From the NCBI RefSeq assembly GCF_901709675.1, contig NC_051093.1:5725053-5789052 (forward strand): DNA of 64,000 nt, read 5' to 3'. The DNA comes from Syngnathus acus. Lineage: Eukaryota > Chordata > Actinopteri > Syngnathiformes > Syngnathidae. The stretch's first letter is position 1; each line of letters starts with the position of its first letter. The notes beneath the pieces are model-generated. The model was not told the origin of the DNA and ran no database searches. It saw only the letters and a program-made list of their open reading frames with translations. Both the position numbers and the translations under genes were made by a program. Below are positions 40,473 through 51,839 of the stretch, piece after piece.

Positions 40473-43400
40473 ATGCCGGGCGCGGAGTACGGGGAGCTCG
40501 GGGGCAGCCTGCCCGCCATCGCCTCGTTGAACGCGTCGTACTCGACGTCGCTGTCGCTGCCGTCCCCGTACCTGATGCTGCCGCCCTCCGAGCGCAAGCT
40601 CATCTCGGACGTGCGCCGCACCTTTTGCCTTTTCGTCACCTTTGACCTGCTCTTCATCTCGCTGCTGTGGATCATCGAGCTGAACGTGAGAGACTTCTTT
40701 GGGTTTTTTTGTCCGAATGTTTGTCTGAATTTTGTGTGTGGACTCTTCATTTAGATCGCCAGCACCATCTTGGAAAGCTTGGAGAAGGAGATCATCCGCT
40801 ACAACTTTAGGTCTTCCTTTTTTGACATATTTGTAAGTACTGTAAGCAGAGATTATTTTTATTGTAAAATGTTGTCGTTGCACGGGATCTGCTCACCACC
40901 ATTTAGACCAACATTCTAAATATACAGTAACGTAGTTGGTCTAAGTGTTCTTCAAAAAATGAATCGTCATGTCCTCTTGCTGTTTACAGCTCCTGGCGGT
41001 GTTTCGCTTCCTGTGCCTGCAGGTGGGCTACGCTGCCTTCCGACTGAGGCACTGGTGGATGATCGCGGTGAGTCGCCTCAGAATATTTGACGGAATTCCA
41101 CCCACTCTAAAGATTTCCCAAATAAAAAAAAATAAATAATAAACACCCCGCAGGTCACCACCCTCATCACCAGTGTCTTCCTCGTAGTAAAGGTCATCCT
41201 TTCAAACGTGAGTGCTGCTACTGTTTTTGTGTGTGTTCATCAGTTCCCACCTCAAACGTTTTCACTTCCTGAAAGTGCACCAGATGACAACTTTCAGTGA
41301 CTTGTGACCCATTGACATAGAGTATAGCATGTCTCCAGTGAGCAACCCGCTTTGTATCCATCCAGCTTCTATCCCAGAATGCATTTGGCTATGTGCTGCC
41401 CATCACCTCCTTTGTGGTGGCCTGGCTGGAGACCTGGTTCCTGGACTTCAAGGTTCTCCCGCAGGAGGCGGACGACGAGCGAGGTGAGCGCCGGCCATCG
41501 AAGGGTGGAAAAGTACCAAAAAGAAAAAACAACCAGGATTTTTAACCTTTTATCCTCAGCTTACCTAGCAATGGTGAACGCGGCCTGCGAGCGCGCCCCT
41601 CTTCTGTACCCTCGCGCCCTGTCTGATGGACAATTCTATTCGCCGCCCGAATCAGTCGCAGGTAATCGCCATCTGGGCTTGTATCCCCCCCTCCTCTCGT
41701 ATATGCTGATTACCTTAACCATCCCCCAGACTCCGAGGAAGAGCTTGACGAGGAGGGTCTCGGCCGGCGTGCCGTCACCACTCAGGTACCCCAATTAAGA
41801 TCCCGCCTCACTATTGACGTGAAACCTCTCTTTCATGACGTTCTGTCCTCCCGCCACAGGAGAAAGAGTTTGTTCGACAAGGACGCGAGGCCATGACTAT
41901 TGTGGAGCAGATCCTCACCCAGGAGGAAAACTGGAAGTTTGAGAAGAACAACGTGAGTGAGCCCATGTGGCTGCTTAAAAAAAAAAAAAAAAAACATTTT
42001 CTGCCACGCTTGTCCTCACTAGAGTGATATGAATCTATCTCAGCAAGCGGCGGGCACACTGTGGACCGTTGTTAGCCACATCTATGCTCAACTTTTTTTT
42101 TTTTTTTTCTTCTTCTTCTTGGTATGGCGCCGTGAGTGGCTGCCTCCCAGCAGTGTTCTCTCTTTTCCTCTTTATTTCCTTCTTTTCTCCTTTTTCTTTC
42201 TGTCTTTTTGTCCATTCGGCGATGCTGGTGCCTTCTACCGGATCGGATATTTTTTTTTTTTTTCTTCCTGGGACCGGGATTATCGGTTGAGCCGGCGTAA
42301 CTCTACGACGGCTTCCTGCTTATCCGGCCAGTGATGACCGGGTCCCTCGCCTTGGCCTTGCAGCCGCAACCCCTGTGGGGAGTCGGCTCGTCGGTACCAA
42401 CGACTTTGGCCATGCTAGCCCCGTGGTGACCATCTGCACGTGCCCCGGCTGGGTGCCCGGGACGCTGCTCACACGTTTGCCTGCTTTGTGATGTTTTCAC
42501 CGATTCACGACCACGGTCCATTGGGCGCCGTTGAACTGGACTGCCCTTACACCTGTCGATGGACCCCGTGGAGGCTATTTTGTGTGTTTTGGGGTGTTCT
42601 CTTGTATTGGGGGTGCTGGTTGGCCGCTGTTACTTTTTTTCCTTTGTCTTTTAGCTTTGATTTGCTTTGATGGCTTTTATCTTGAGCACTTTCTGACTTT
42701 CTTTGTGGCGCCGTTGTGTGGCTGCCTTATGAGAGTTATTGAGTTGCGCTCATGCCATCTGTGTGTCTTTTGTATACCCACTCTGTGGTGTGGATACTGC
42801 TGGGGCCTGAATTTCCCCACCCCTGGGGATCAATAAATAATCAATCAATCAATCAATCAATCAACTACACTTTTAATTTGTATTTCATGTCATGTTCCAG
42901 GACGCGGGCGACTCTGTCTACACGCTGGAGATTCCATTCCACGGCAAGACATTCATCCTTAAGGTGGGGGACCAGCGTTTGTCATCACCACCATGTCAAC
43001 GGTGACCCACATCCTGTTGACACCTTTCCACTCTTGTTGTAGCGGTTTGCATTGACACTTTCACACGTTCAGCCCTTTTAAAGCGTACAAACTCATTATC
43101 AGCGCCTCATTTGTCAGAGTTAGTGTCTCACTGGCATCCAAAGAGGTCACATCTTTTCCACGTTAATCAATCGATCGTTCCAGTGACAGCATTATCAGAC
43201 TATTTTTGCTCAGCACATGTAGTACAGAAAGCAGTCAACAGAGGGCGCCATACTGCCAACAAGCATTTGATTAGCGCCGAAATAGCAAAGGCGCTCTAGC
43301 CGCAAACTAGTTGATATACTGGGACAATGTAGCTGTTGTTGACACTTTGGCTTGATATACCGTGTCAGGGTGGTTGACCGCTTTGTTTGCTAATCCTAAA

Positions 43401-44427
43401 CAAGCGTGCTTAAAGCGACTTTTCAAGCAATACTTCAGCCCTGCATAGTTCTGGCTGGACTTAATCATGTGAGGAGGACCTTTGACTTTTACACAGATTT
43501 GATTCCTATTCTTAGGTTTGTGATGTCGGACTGTAAAATCGAGCAATGTGTCTGACCCATTTCAAATTCTCCCTGAAATGGGACGTTGTTGTGTGCTCTG
43601 GCAGGCCTTTGTGCAGTGTCCAGCTGAGCTGGTGTACCAGGAAGTCATTCTTCAGCCAGAGAAGATGGTCCTGTGGAACAGAACTGTGTCTGCCTGCCAG
43701 GTGATTGGTATATTCACAAGACTTCTCAATTTATCGTTTTAATGTCTTTATTACCGCCTCCTCAGATCCTGCAACGGGTGGACGACAACACACTGGTGAC
43801 GTACGACGTCTCGGCGGGGGCAGCCGGAGGAGTGGTGTCCGCCCGGTAACAAGCTAGCCTCTTAGCTGGCCACGCCTTAGCTTCTCTGTGTTTGACAAGT
43901 CACATTTGGCCCACCCAGGGATTTTGTCAATGTCCGACGGGTAGAGCGGAAACGAGACTGCTATCTTTCTGCCGGCATGGCCACCGATCACGACGCCAAA
44001 GCACCCTGTGGACGTTATGTCAGGTCAGAAAAACAAATGGCAAAATCTTTTTGTGCACTATATTTTTATTGGACTTTTTGCACAACAGGGGAGAGAACGG
44101 TCCCGGTGGATTTGTGGTCCTCAAATCCAGCAGCAACCCGTCTGTGTGCACCTTTATCTGGATCCTTAACACGGACCTGAAGGTGAGACGAAGAACTGAG
44201 TTACATCAGACATGTCCAGCTCTGGTCTTCAAGGGCACTTGCTAACTGTCCCAATGCTTTTGTCCGTATAAATGAAACTCATTTCCCGCTCTCAGGGACG
44301 ACTACCGCGCTACCTCATCCACCAGAGTCTGGCCGCCACCATGTTTGAGTTCATGTCCCACTTACGCCAGCGCATCGCTGAGTTGCGGCCATCCTTGCGC
44401 TGCCACCGCCAGCACCACCCGTGCTAG
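40473..44427 (+). CDS. stard3: StAR-related lipid transfer protein 3 (MLN64)
   Basis: Late-endosomal cholesterol carrier that tethers endosomes to the ER. Coding exons: 40473-40685, 40755-40832, 40990-41067, 41154-41207, 41366-41483, 41560-41661, 41730-41785, 41860-41952, 42901-42963, 43605-43700, 43766-43845, 43919-44023, 44089-44182, 44296-44427 (453 residues; human 445). The N-terminal MENTAL domain shows [20 protein letters not shown] and [15 protein letters not shown], with four membrane segments. The phospho-FFAT motif QFYSPPES, which binds ER VAP proteins, is kept. The START domain runs from [11 protein letters not shown] through [26 protein letters not shown] and RGENGPGGF to [19 protein letters not shown]. 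The C-terminus is extended to RCHRQHHPC where human ends GARA. Intron 8 carries a retroposon. The neighbours PPP1R1B and TCAP agree with human 17q12. Confidence 0.97.
42110..42863 (+). mobile_element. Non-LTR retroposon end with (ATCA)n tail in STARD3 intron 8
   Basis: The intron is much longer than its neighbours because of this unit. Its 3' end has a small stem-loop TTTCCCCACCCCTGGGGA followed by TCAATAAATAATCAATCAAT and more ATCA copies, the 3' signature of CR1/L2/Rex-type LINEs and the SINEs they mobilise. The body is GC-richer than the surroundings and has no reverse-transcriptase motif, so it is a 5'-truncated LINE 3' UTR or a SINE. The 5' boundary (near the poly-T at 42092) is uncertain. 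Confidence 0.65.
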
Positions 44428-46115
44428 GATGACGGCAAAGAGGCCAAGGAAACATGGCGCACGTGAGCACGCGTTGGCCACAACCGACGCGGCTGCTAAG
44501 ACTGAACTTTTCTCTGAGCCTTATCTTCTTCCGCTTCATTTGGTCTGCTCGCTGACTGCATCCGGTGCCTTGCCCGCTCAACATACACTCTCTTCGTCAC
44601 ATGAGGGAGACAGCACCAAAGCTGATCTCCTTGCCTTCAGGTGCAAAAAAAGATATATATATTTAGAAAATGGCTGCCAAATTAGGTCGCAAATGTGTGG
44701 GATCCGTCCAACTGGTGCCAGGCGGCTTACTTTTTTTGTTCGCCCCCACCCCCCGTTCCTGTTCAGTTTTTTGCGCGCCATGTTATGAAGACATAGCCAT
44801 CTAATTTTATGTCGGTGAGTGAAACCTTAACAACTGTGACATCGACGCTGACCACTGGCGTGTAGCGCTGCCCGTTTTGAACTGGAATGAGCACGTTTCA
44901 GTGATTTGAACAATTGCTGGTATATTAAAAGTGTTTGTGTGGATTGTCGGGACAAGCTAAGTGCGAACGCTTTCTAATTTTATTTGATTTTTTAAATCAT
45001 TCAGATTTGTGGACTTTTTAAAGCTGAAAACCACAAAATCATTGTTTGGGAGTGTTTAGAGAAAAAAGAAAAGAAAAGCAGCATATCATGATCACATGTG
45101 ATGATCCCAACCAAAGGGAACAAATTGTTCTGCGCTCACATTCACTGACACCCATGTGAGTGTGGAAAAATGTCAGATGGGGGCAATGAGCCGTGAAGGC
45201 ATTTTGGCTGCCTTCAATGTATAATCTTTGCTTTGTCTTAATGAACCTACACTGTTTGAACATTATCTCTCACACATGCACACATTGCATACATCTTACT
45301 GTACTTGTGTTTACACAATCATACTCATTTGAAGTCATCACAACAAACTGACCAACTGTTTTCTTTTTTTTTTATAGCTTGTGTCTAATAAATTGATTTA
45401 ATATTTAAAGACCTCTACGGTTCAAGACCTCTATTGGTTCAAATGCCTTTGACTTGAAATTGATTTTGATTGAGAAAAATGAGGGGGGGGGGGTCCCTAT
45501 AGTACTTGACACATGTCTACCAATCACAATCCCCCCCCCCCCCCCTCCTTGCCTTATTGCGACACTGGATTTAGAATAGATTCATGGCTTGAGGAAAGTA
45601 CATTACTTTTCTATTTTTTATTAAATGGAAAGCGTTTCTATACATGGTCATGTTTTTTTTTTACTACAAAATAAGCCCCCACCCCAGCCAAGGACTACCA
45701 AGTGCATCCGTTTACAAAAATGTTAGGTCTAAGGCAGGCCAAGGCTTCACTTAAATTATCCCAACAAAAAACCTTATGGTGAGAAAAATATTCTTAGAAT
45801 ATGTTCTGCTAAAGCGTTCATTTATGTGTGCATTCTTTATGAGACAAAATTGATACTGTACTGAACTTTTCTCAATTATTTTGCGAAAAGCAGGTGACAT
45901 AAAGCAGCACGGTTATCCACAATAATACCAACTGAGCCCGTCGTATAAGTCACATGCAAACTCGGGGTGAGGGGGGGGCTCCAGGGATCAAATCGTGCCA
46001 GTTTCGGGATGATTTTCTTGCGACCAAGGCGAAGTGAAAGCGCGTAACGGAGCCTCTGATGAGAATGAAGAAAAGAGGTGTTGTCCTTAGACCGAGGCGG
46101 GGAGGGGTGTCCTAC
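44428..46115 (+). other. STARD3 3' UTR and spacer
   Basis: Follows the STARD3 stop codon. A poly(A) signal AATAAA lies at 45387-45392. A palindromic E-box TCACATGTGA lies at 45092-45101. Runs of G (45483-45493) and C (45532-45545) are present. No gene was recognised. Confidence 0.5.
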
Positions 46116-46253
46116 TCACATGACATGGCTGTGACCGTGTGCCGGGGCGATGGCTGTGTGTGAGGTTGCGTGTGAGTGTTGAGTCCTCCAGAGGCAGCAG
46201 ACCTTCTCTGGCCTCCGCCACAGCATCCCGGAAGATGGGAAGCTGAATATGAG
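46116..46253 (+). promoter_or_regulatory. Likely promoter and 5' UTR exon of the melanoregulin-like gene
   Basis: Starts with an exact M-box TCACATGA (46116-46123), the site bound by MITF/TFE factors. A 5' UTR exon would end at GAG/GTAATG (46253/46254) and splice to TTTCCAG/G at 46312/46313, giving an exon that contains the start codon at 46393. TATA and CCAAT boxes were not seen. Confidence 0.4.
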
Positions 46254-46392
46254 GTAATGAAAAAAATTGCCCTTTGTATGTTGGCGTTTATCACATTTAT
46301 TTATTTTTCCAGGATGTGAGCAAATGTGAGGCGAAAGGCATCCCCAGACATTCAAGACAAGAAGTGTTGGGATATTCGGCCGCTGATCCTCC

Positions 46393-47764
46393 ATGGGCTC
46401 GACGTTGTTCAAGTTGTGTTGCTGCTGCGCCGGCGCCGGCGACAACGACGACGACGATGAGAAGCAGCCCTTAGTGGGGTAAAACATTTTTCCGATGCCT
46501 TCATGTTTTTTGGAAAGGGCAAATGAAGCCCTGACCTCGAAATTAGCTTAAGTTTAATACGAGATATTTTACCCAGATTTTTTTTATTTATTGTATTTGA
46601 TCAAATTGCTTTCCAATGTTTGATTGGACTTAAAATCAATTTATTCATACAAATTTGTATAAAAAAAAAAAAATTATACAATGTTATGAATTTAAAAAGT
46701 AGGAACAGCTGAGTAATAGCTGAGTATCGGGCCGATACGACATTATTTTAGGGTATCGGATAATCGCAAAGGCTCCGATACTAGCCATCGATACTTTAAA
46801 AAAAACTCTGACATTGACATGGTCCTCCTCAGCAGTAGTTGGTGCTGTACTGCGACAGGTTAACAAACGATAATATCATAACAAAATATCCGCCCGCATC
46901 GGCAAGGACTCCGGATCCGTTGGAGTATTTCAGCCGCGAAGTGCAAAAGCGCCGCGACGAGGAGGCCAACCTGTGGAGCGAGCCGGGGGACCCGAGCCAC
47001 TCGGAGCGGGATGACGACCGGACGCTCTACACGCTGCTTCAGGCCCGCACCAAGACCCGTATGGGATCCACGGTACATCCACACACACACAAAAAAAAGA
47101 CAAAATAAGAGTGAGGCAGAATGAAGGAGCTTTGCAGTTTTGTCCTTTGTAGGGCTACCGCCGCCTGAGTGTGGACATCGAAGCCATGCGAGACACGCGC
47201 AGGGAAGTTCGGGATAAGTGGATGACCATCCTGGAGAATCTTGGTGAGCACCATCTTTTTTTCTTCCAAACTGCATGTCCACTCTTGTCGTGCCATGTGA
47301 CATTACAAGACGGACTCCCATGTTGTCCATGTTTTAGGCTTCATGGCCGAGGCCGACTCGCTGCTGACCGTGTCGGCCGGCGCCTCGCTGGACCGCATGC
47401 GCAACGCCGCCGCAGCGCGCTCTCTGCTGCAGACGCTCCACACCCAGACGTCGCTCTTCAGCAGCAGGGAGCCGCCGCCGGAGCGATACCTCTTCATCCT
47501 GGTGAGGAGCCTAAAAAGTGTCCATCGAGTACAGTCTTGACAAAATAATCTGTCTTTCTTCAGGATCGCTTGCTCTACCTGGATATTGCCGAGGACTTTG
47601 TGACCAAGGCCAAGCGCTTCTTCCCGCCCCGGGATGACTCTGAGGAGGATGAGGCGGATCAACTCGGCATCAACTTGCCGCTGCTGCTGGCCCGAGTGGA
47701 GGCCAACATGAACGGCGCCCCCGACGACGACGACGACAGCGGGGGAAGTCTGGAGAAGTCCTGA
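46393..47764 (+). CDS. Melanoregulin-like protein
   Basis: Melanoregulin is a small lipid-anchored protein of melanosome and lysosome membranes that affects organelle transport and phagosome maturation. Coding exons: 46393-46478, 46907-47072, 47153-47243, 47338-47501, 47564-47764 (235 residues; human MREG 214). It begins MGSTLFKLCCCC, matching the N-terminal cysteine cluster that is palmitoylated in melanoregulin. It then shows EKQPLVG, NLWSEPGDPSHSERDDDRTL, RREVRDKWMTILENLGF, EADSLLTVS and ERYLFILDRLLYLDIAEDF, each with a clear melanoregulin counterpart. The acidic tail (DDDDDSGGSLEKS) differs from MREG. The acceptor before 46907 has a poor pyrimidine tract; an alternative at 46859 would add sixteen residues. 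It sits between STARD3 and TCAP, where human has no such gene. Confidence 0.88.
46725..46800. repeat. GTATCGG/CCGATAC interspersed repeat
   Basis: Reads GAGTATCGGGCCGATACGAC, GGGTATCGGATAATCG and GGCTCCGATACTAGCC, an inverted-word pattern found in many teleost introns. It lies in intron 1 of the melanoregulin-like gene. Confidence 0.55.
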
Positions 47765-47971
47765 ACGACTGCAGTAGCACCAGATCACAGGCAGGGGGCG
47801 GCAGACATCAAGGTTAGATCATGTTCATTAGCGTGTCACATGACGAGACAACAAGTTGCCTATCCAAACAGCTGACTTCGTTCAAATATGTTTGGAGAAG
47901 AGCAAGCAGTGTTTGAAAAGCCCCCTGCAGCCATGCTGCTCTTTGTATCTGTCCTATTGACATTGATAACA

Positions 47972-47977
47972 AATAAA
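47972..47977 (+). terminator. Poly(A) signal of the melanoregulin-like gene
   Basis: AATAAA, 208 bases after the stop codon of the melanoregulin-like gene, in the sequence ACAAATAAAGTTGC. Confidence 0.55.
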
Positions 47978-47995
47978 GTTGCAAGCCTCCGGAGT

Positions 47996-49977
47996 CCATG
48001 TCACATGTTGTCAGCGGGTTATTTGAAGTCCAGACTGATTAAAAGGAGATGTTTTTGGCGTGTGCACGTGGGTGCAGCTGGTGGGTACTCGCCGCTCCGC
48101 CAGGCATGCAGCAAATCCCGGGACCCGGTGTGGGGCGCCGTCCGGTGTCTGGTGGTCCTGCTGGCGCTCAGCTGTTGCTGCTGCTTGCTCTTGTTATTGT
48201 TGTTAAGTTCGGAACATATCTGGTCAAGGTCATGTTTGCGGCGTACACAAAAGACAATTATGGCTTTTTCTACAAAGACGGTATTCATTATGTGGAACAT
48301 AAAAACCTCGTGGCTACTTGGGTTTGTTGTCATGGTGATCACAGCGATTTGCAGAGGATAAAGAATATGTCTGTATTGGTGGATGCTCCGCCTGCATATA
48401 TTATTTTTTATTTTGGCTGCATCACCGTTGTAAGCGACTGCTCTGCCAAACCAGTTAGGATTTAAGGATTATATGACAACCTTTTATTAGTCCATCTCCT
48501 TCTTCCTTCAAACCAAAACAAATACTTTCAAAATGGCCGCTCACCCTGCTTTAGTTACCACCCCTTGACCCCCCTCCCCCAAATTCCTCTTTCACTACCC
48601 AACTGTGCGGTGAGATGACAGCTCATCCAAATGTCACCTTCTTCCTGGCATACCCCCCCCCCGCCCCCATACGCCCACCAAAATTATCTTAAAAGGTGTC
48701 CGCCTGTGTGATGCACCACTGACATGTTGTGAGATGATACACTAGCTGTCCACCACGGTTGTCATGGTGTCATAACATGTCTAATCAGTTGCAATCTTCT
48801 TCCCTGTTTTAGATGGCCATTAACTATTTCTAACCCTTATTCGCCATTAAAGCCTGCCAACTAAATAGCATGCTAAATAACACTTTAAAACCTTTATCTC
48901 ATCTAGTTAAAGGGACAGTATGTAAAATAAGATATTGATATATATAATTTATTGATATATTATATAATATATAAATTATTTATATATAAATAAATAAATA
49001 AATAAATAACAGCTGATTATGCCATGGTAGCCATTGTGCTTTGCGTATGTGTTATATCACTACCCAATGCAGACGAGTGAGTCACTTTTGTAAACTCGCA
49101 CCAACTTTCCAGCTGCCAGCGCTTCCCAGGCGGTGTAATCTGAGTGCCGAGCGTGCCGCTCTGTCATTGAGTTGATGAATCGGTGGATGCGGCAACCGTG
49201 CGGCAGGAATAAGGAAGTTTGATGGTGTCACGCGGTGCTGCACCAGCACAAAAGATAAAAAAAGGAAAAAAAATGGCTTTCCATCTTGACGTGTCAGAAT
49301 TAGGCAACCTAATTGTCCACCTACCCGTCTCAACCAATCATAGCAGCCCAGCAAGTCCAGCTGAGCAACAGTTTATGAACTGCCGTAGCTAGAGGGGGGG
49401 CCGCGGGGTCACTGCCCCCCCTGAAATACACTTGATGCCAGGCCATATAATTAATTTTTGTCTATTTTCAGATTTCAGATCCATGTTTCCAGGACCAAAC
49501 AATGACTCTATCAATGGAGTCAAGATTTAAAGGCTCAAAGTCTTAAAAGGTGGTGTCGTGTTTGAAAAGCAGCTGTTGACTGTTTCCACATTAGCAGAGG
49601 CTCATCCACTGTACATAAGAACCAAATGCAGATCAGCTTGTTGTGTTTGTTTTTGGTTACATAATCCCTATACCGTGTGTAAGGCAAAGGTGGAAAGTGT
49701 TGGTCCGATGACCCTTTGGTGGGATTTCATGCCAATTAGTCTGAGCAGAGGAGCTTCATAGCGGCTACCCGGAACACTTGTCGGTGTCCGATGTCAGCGC
49801 ACGCCGATTGTCCGGTGACAACACGTATCTAAAATAGCAACGGCGTCTCCATAAAGTCTGTGGCATGACTTCAACCCCGACACACCAGGAGACACAGAGG
49901 ACAAAGAGGAGGCCATCTGGAGCATTGCCACACTTTGTTTCAAGTCCATCGCAGTTTATCTGAGCTTCAGGAGGAAG
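47996..49977. other. Spacer between the melanoregulin-like gene and TCAP
   Basis: Contains two overlapping plus-strand open frames (47888-48361 and 48049-48465), each with a leucine-rich hydrophobic run; neither resembles a family I know. An AT/AAATA microsatellite lies at about 48936-49010. C-rich and G-rich runs occur near 48650 and 49394. No gene was recognised. Confidence 0.5.
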
Positions 49978-50643
49978 ATGCCGGTGTGTACCATTGTGGA
50001 GAAGTGTAACGGTGTGGTGGAGGGAGCGGAGTTGTCGTGTAGCGTCCGGGAAGAGAATAGAGCCCAGAGGGAGAGCTACTGCGCCGATTGGAACAGCGTC
50101 AGCCTCAAGACTCAACCTGAGGAACGGTAAGGAATGGCTTTAAGCGCTTCTTCTGTCTCCTAAAATAACGAGAAAGGAAGGAAACTTATCATGAAAAACA
50201 ATAGTATGATGATTACACACCCAAAAATGGCCTTTTTGGTTGATGCCCGCAGGAAGACGATGAACATGAAGGACACCTCCCGCAGGGAGACCCTCAGTCG
50301 GCAGTGGAAGGCCTCCCCCCTAACCCAGTCCTGCCCATCCGGCGTTCTCCGCGTGGGCACGGTGGAGCGTGGCGTGAGGGAGCACCAGCTGCTGCCCAAG
50401 CGACACACCCTGCCCTTGCCAATCTTCACCCCCGCCGAGCTGGGCGTCCGTATGGGCCGCGGCAGCCCGCACGCGCCCGAGGACCTTCAGCCCTTCCCCC
50501 TGGCGGACGGCGCCTGCCCCACCAAGAGGAGCGTGAGCGAGATCACGCGGGACCTGCCGCCCGTCAAGCCCACACTCATGGAGTTCTCCAAGGCACCCAA
50601 AGCCCTGGGGCGCTCCATGTCCCAGGAGGCCCAGAGAGGGTGA
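49978..50643 (+). CDS. tcap: Telethonin (titin-cap)
   Basis: Sarcomeric Z-disc protein that clamps the N-termini of two titin molecules. Two exons, 49978-50126 and 50253-50643, as in other vertebrates; 179 residues against 167 in human. The order of motifs matches: ELSCSVREENRAQRESYCAD, the short intron after PEER, LPLPIFTPAELG, SEITRDLPPVKPT, and the C-terminus GRSMSQEAQRG, which is nearly invariant and carries the kinase-target serines. The N-terminus (MPVCTIVEKCNGVVEG) is longer than in human. The intron is 126 bases. It lies downstream of STARD3, as on human 17q12. Confidence 0.95.
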
Positions 50644-51060
50644 AGCAAATATAGACTATGGGGTGGATGAAGAACGTGCATGCACTTGTGACATCCTAAA
50701 CCGTCTGTTTTTTCGGATTTGTAGCACTGGCTGTTGATGCCAGCACAGCGAACAAAAACACGATTGTGTTCTTACTGTGATAGTGGGTGGCAAGAAGTAT
50801 CGACTGCATTGTTTAAAAAAAAAAAAAAAGCATAGGAAGGAAGCATCAAATCAAGCACATATTTTTTATTACATTGAAAATTAGACAAGGTTCTGTTCTT
50901 ACTGCATGGGATGGAAAGTATTTGAAAGGAAGCGTCACGTGTAAGAAGGACGGAAGAGCAAGTGGTTCTGGAAACATCCTTGCATGACTTTGTGTACATA
51001 CAGTATTTGTGTATCTTGTGTGTGTTGTGTTCTTTTAGATTTTGAATTTGTGTTTTTACT

Positions 51061-51066
51061 AATAAA
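51061..51066 (+). terminator. TCAP poly(A) signal
   Basis: AATAAA about 420 bases after the TCAP stop, followed by T-rich sequence (TTCACTTTTTTCC). Confidence 0.5.
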
Positions 51067-51319
51067 ATCAGAGCTGCTATTCACTTTTTTCCTTCAGCCT
51101 CTTTAATTTTTAGTTTGATAATTCTCAAATGACTGTTTGTCCTTCTGCATGGATTCAAAGAAATTTCAAATATAAATGAATACATTTAAATTGACAACAT
51201 TGCAATGTTGATACTACCTGAAGATGATGTAAATAACTTTGGAAGAATATTGACATATGATCACTTTCTTCTTAACATCGATCGTGGTCATATTAAACAA
51301 TGATTGATGACGTTTCTTT

Positions 51320-51443
51320 AACCGGAAATGATCACGTGACTGGCGGAAGGACACCGCGACGGAACAACGACCTATCAATGAGGATCGCGGAGTGATACAC
51401 TGCCAATAAACGAAACCACGCGACACGCGTGCGCGGAGAAGAG
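51320..51443 (+). promoter_or_regulatory. Promoter-like block: ETS sites, CLEAR-type E-box and CCAAT, ending in a splice donor
   Basis: ACCGGAAAT (51321-51329, ETS), ATCACGTGAC (51331-51340, one base off the CLEAR/TFEB palindrome GTCACGTGAC), GGCGGAAGG (51342-51350, ETS) and CCAAT (51403-51407), then CpG-dense sequence (CGACACGCGTGCGCGG) and a strong donor GAG/GTGAGC at 51443/51444. This looks like a housekeeping-type promoter with a short first exon on the plus strand, independent of TCAP. Confidence 0.5.
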
Positions 51444-51839
51444 GTGAGCAGTCGTGACATTAAGTGTAAATTGAAAACTTTTAAATGAATCCCAAGTTTA
51501 GCAATTTAACAAGTAAGTAAGGTTTGCATTTGTGAATACTTGAGTCATTTCTGTTAAACATGCCACTGACCAATTCTTTCAAATTTTACTGCAAACATTT
51601 ACAAATGTTCAGCTCCTTCAGGAAGTCAGGAAAGTATTTCTATTCCCAGAATTGCAAAATGTCACTTTTCTACAACATGACCTGCTCCTTCTCAACTAAT
51701 TCCACATCTCAATGAATCAATCCCATAGCATTGCATTTCAGTTGAGCTGCAGCTTTTAAACAGGCACACACAACTTCAACTGATTGCATCGTGTAATTTT
51801 ACAAATGGCCTCTTATAACTTGTGAAATTCTATTTTTAG

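Noticed and set aside
42029-42836. Frames of about 100 codons in STARD3 intron 8
   Set aside because: They fall within the retroposon unit and show no reverse-transcriptase or other motif.
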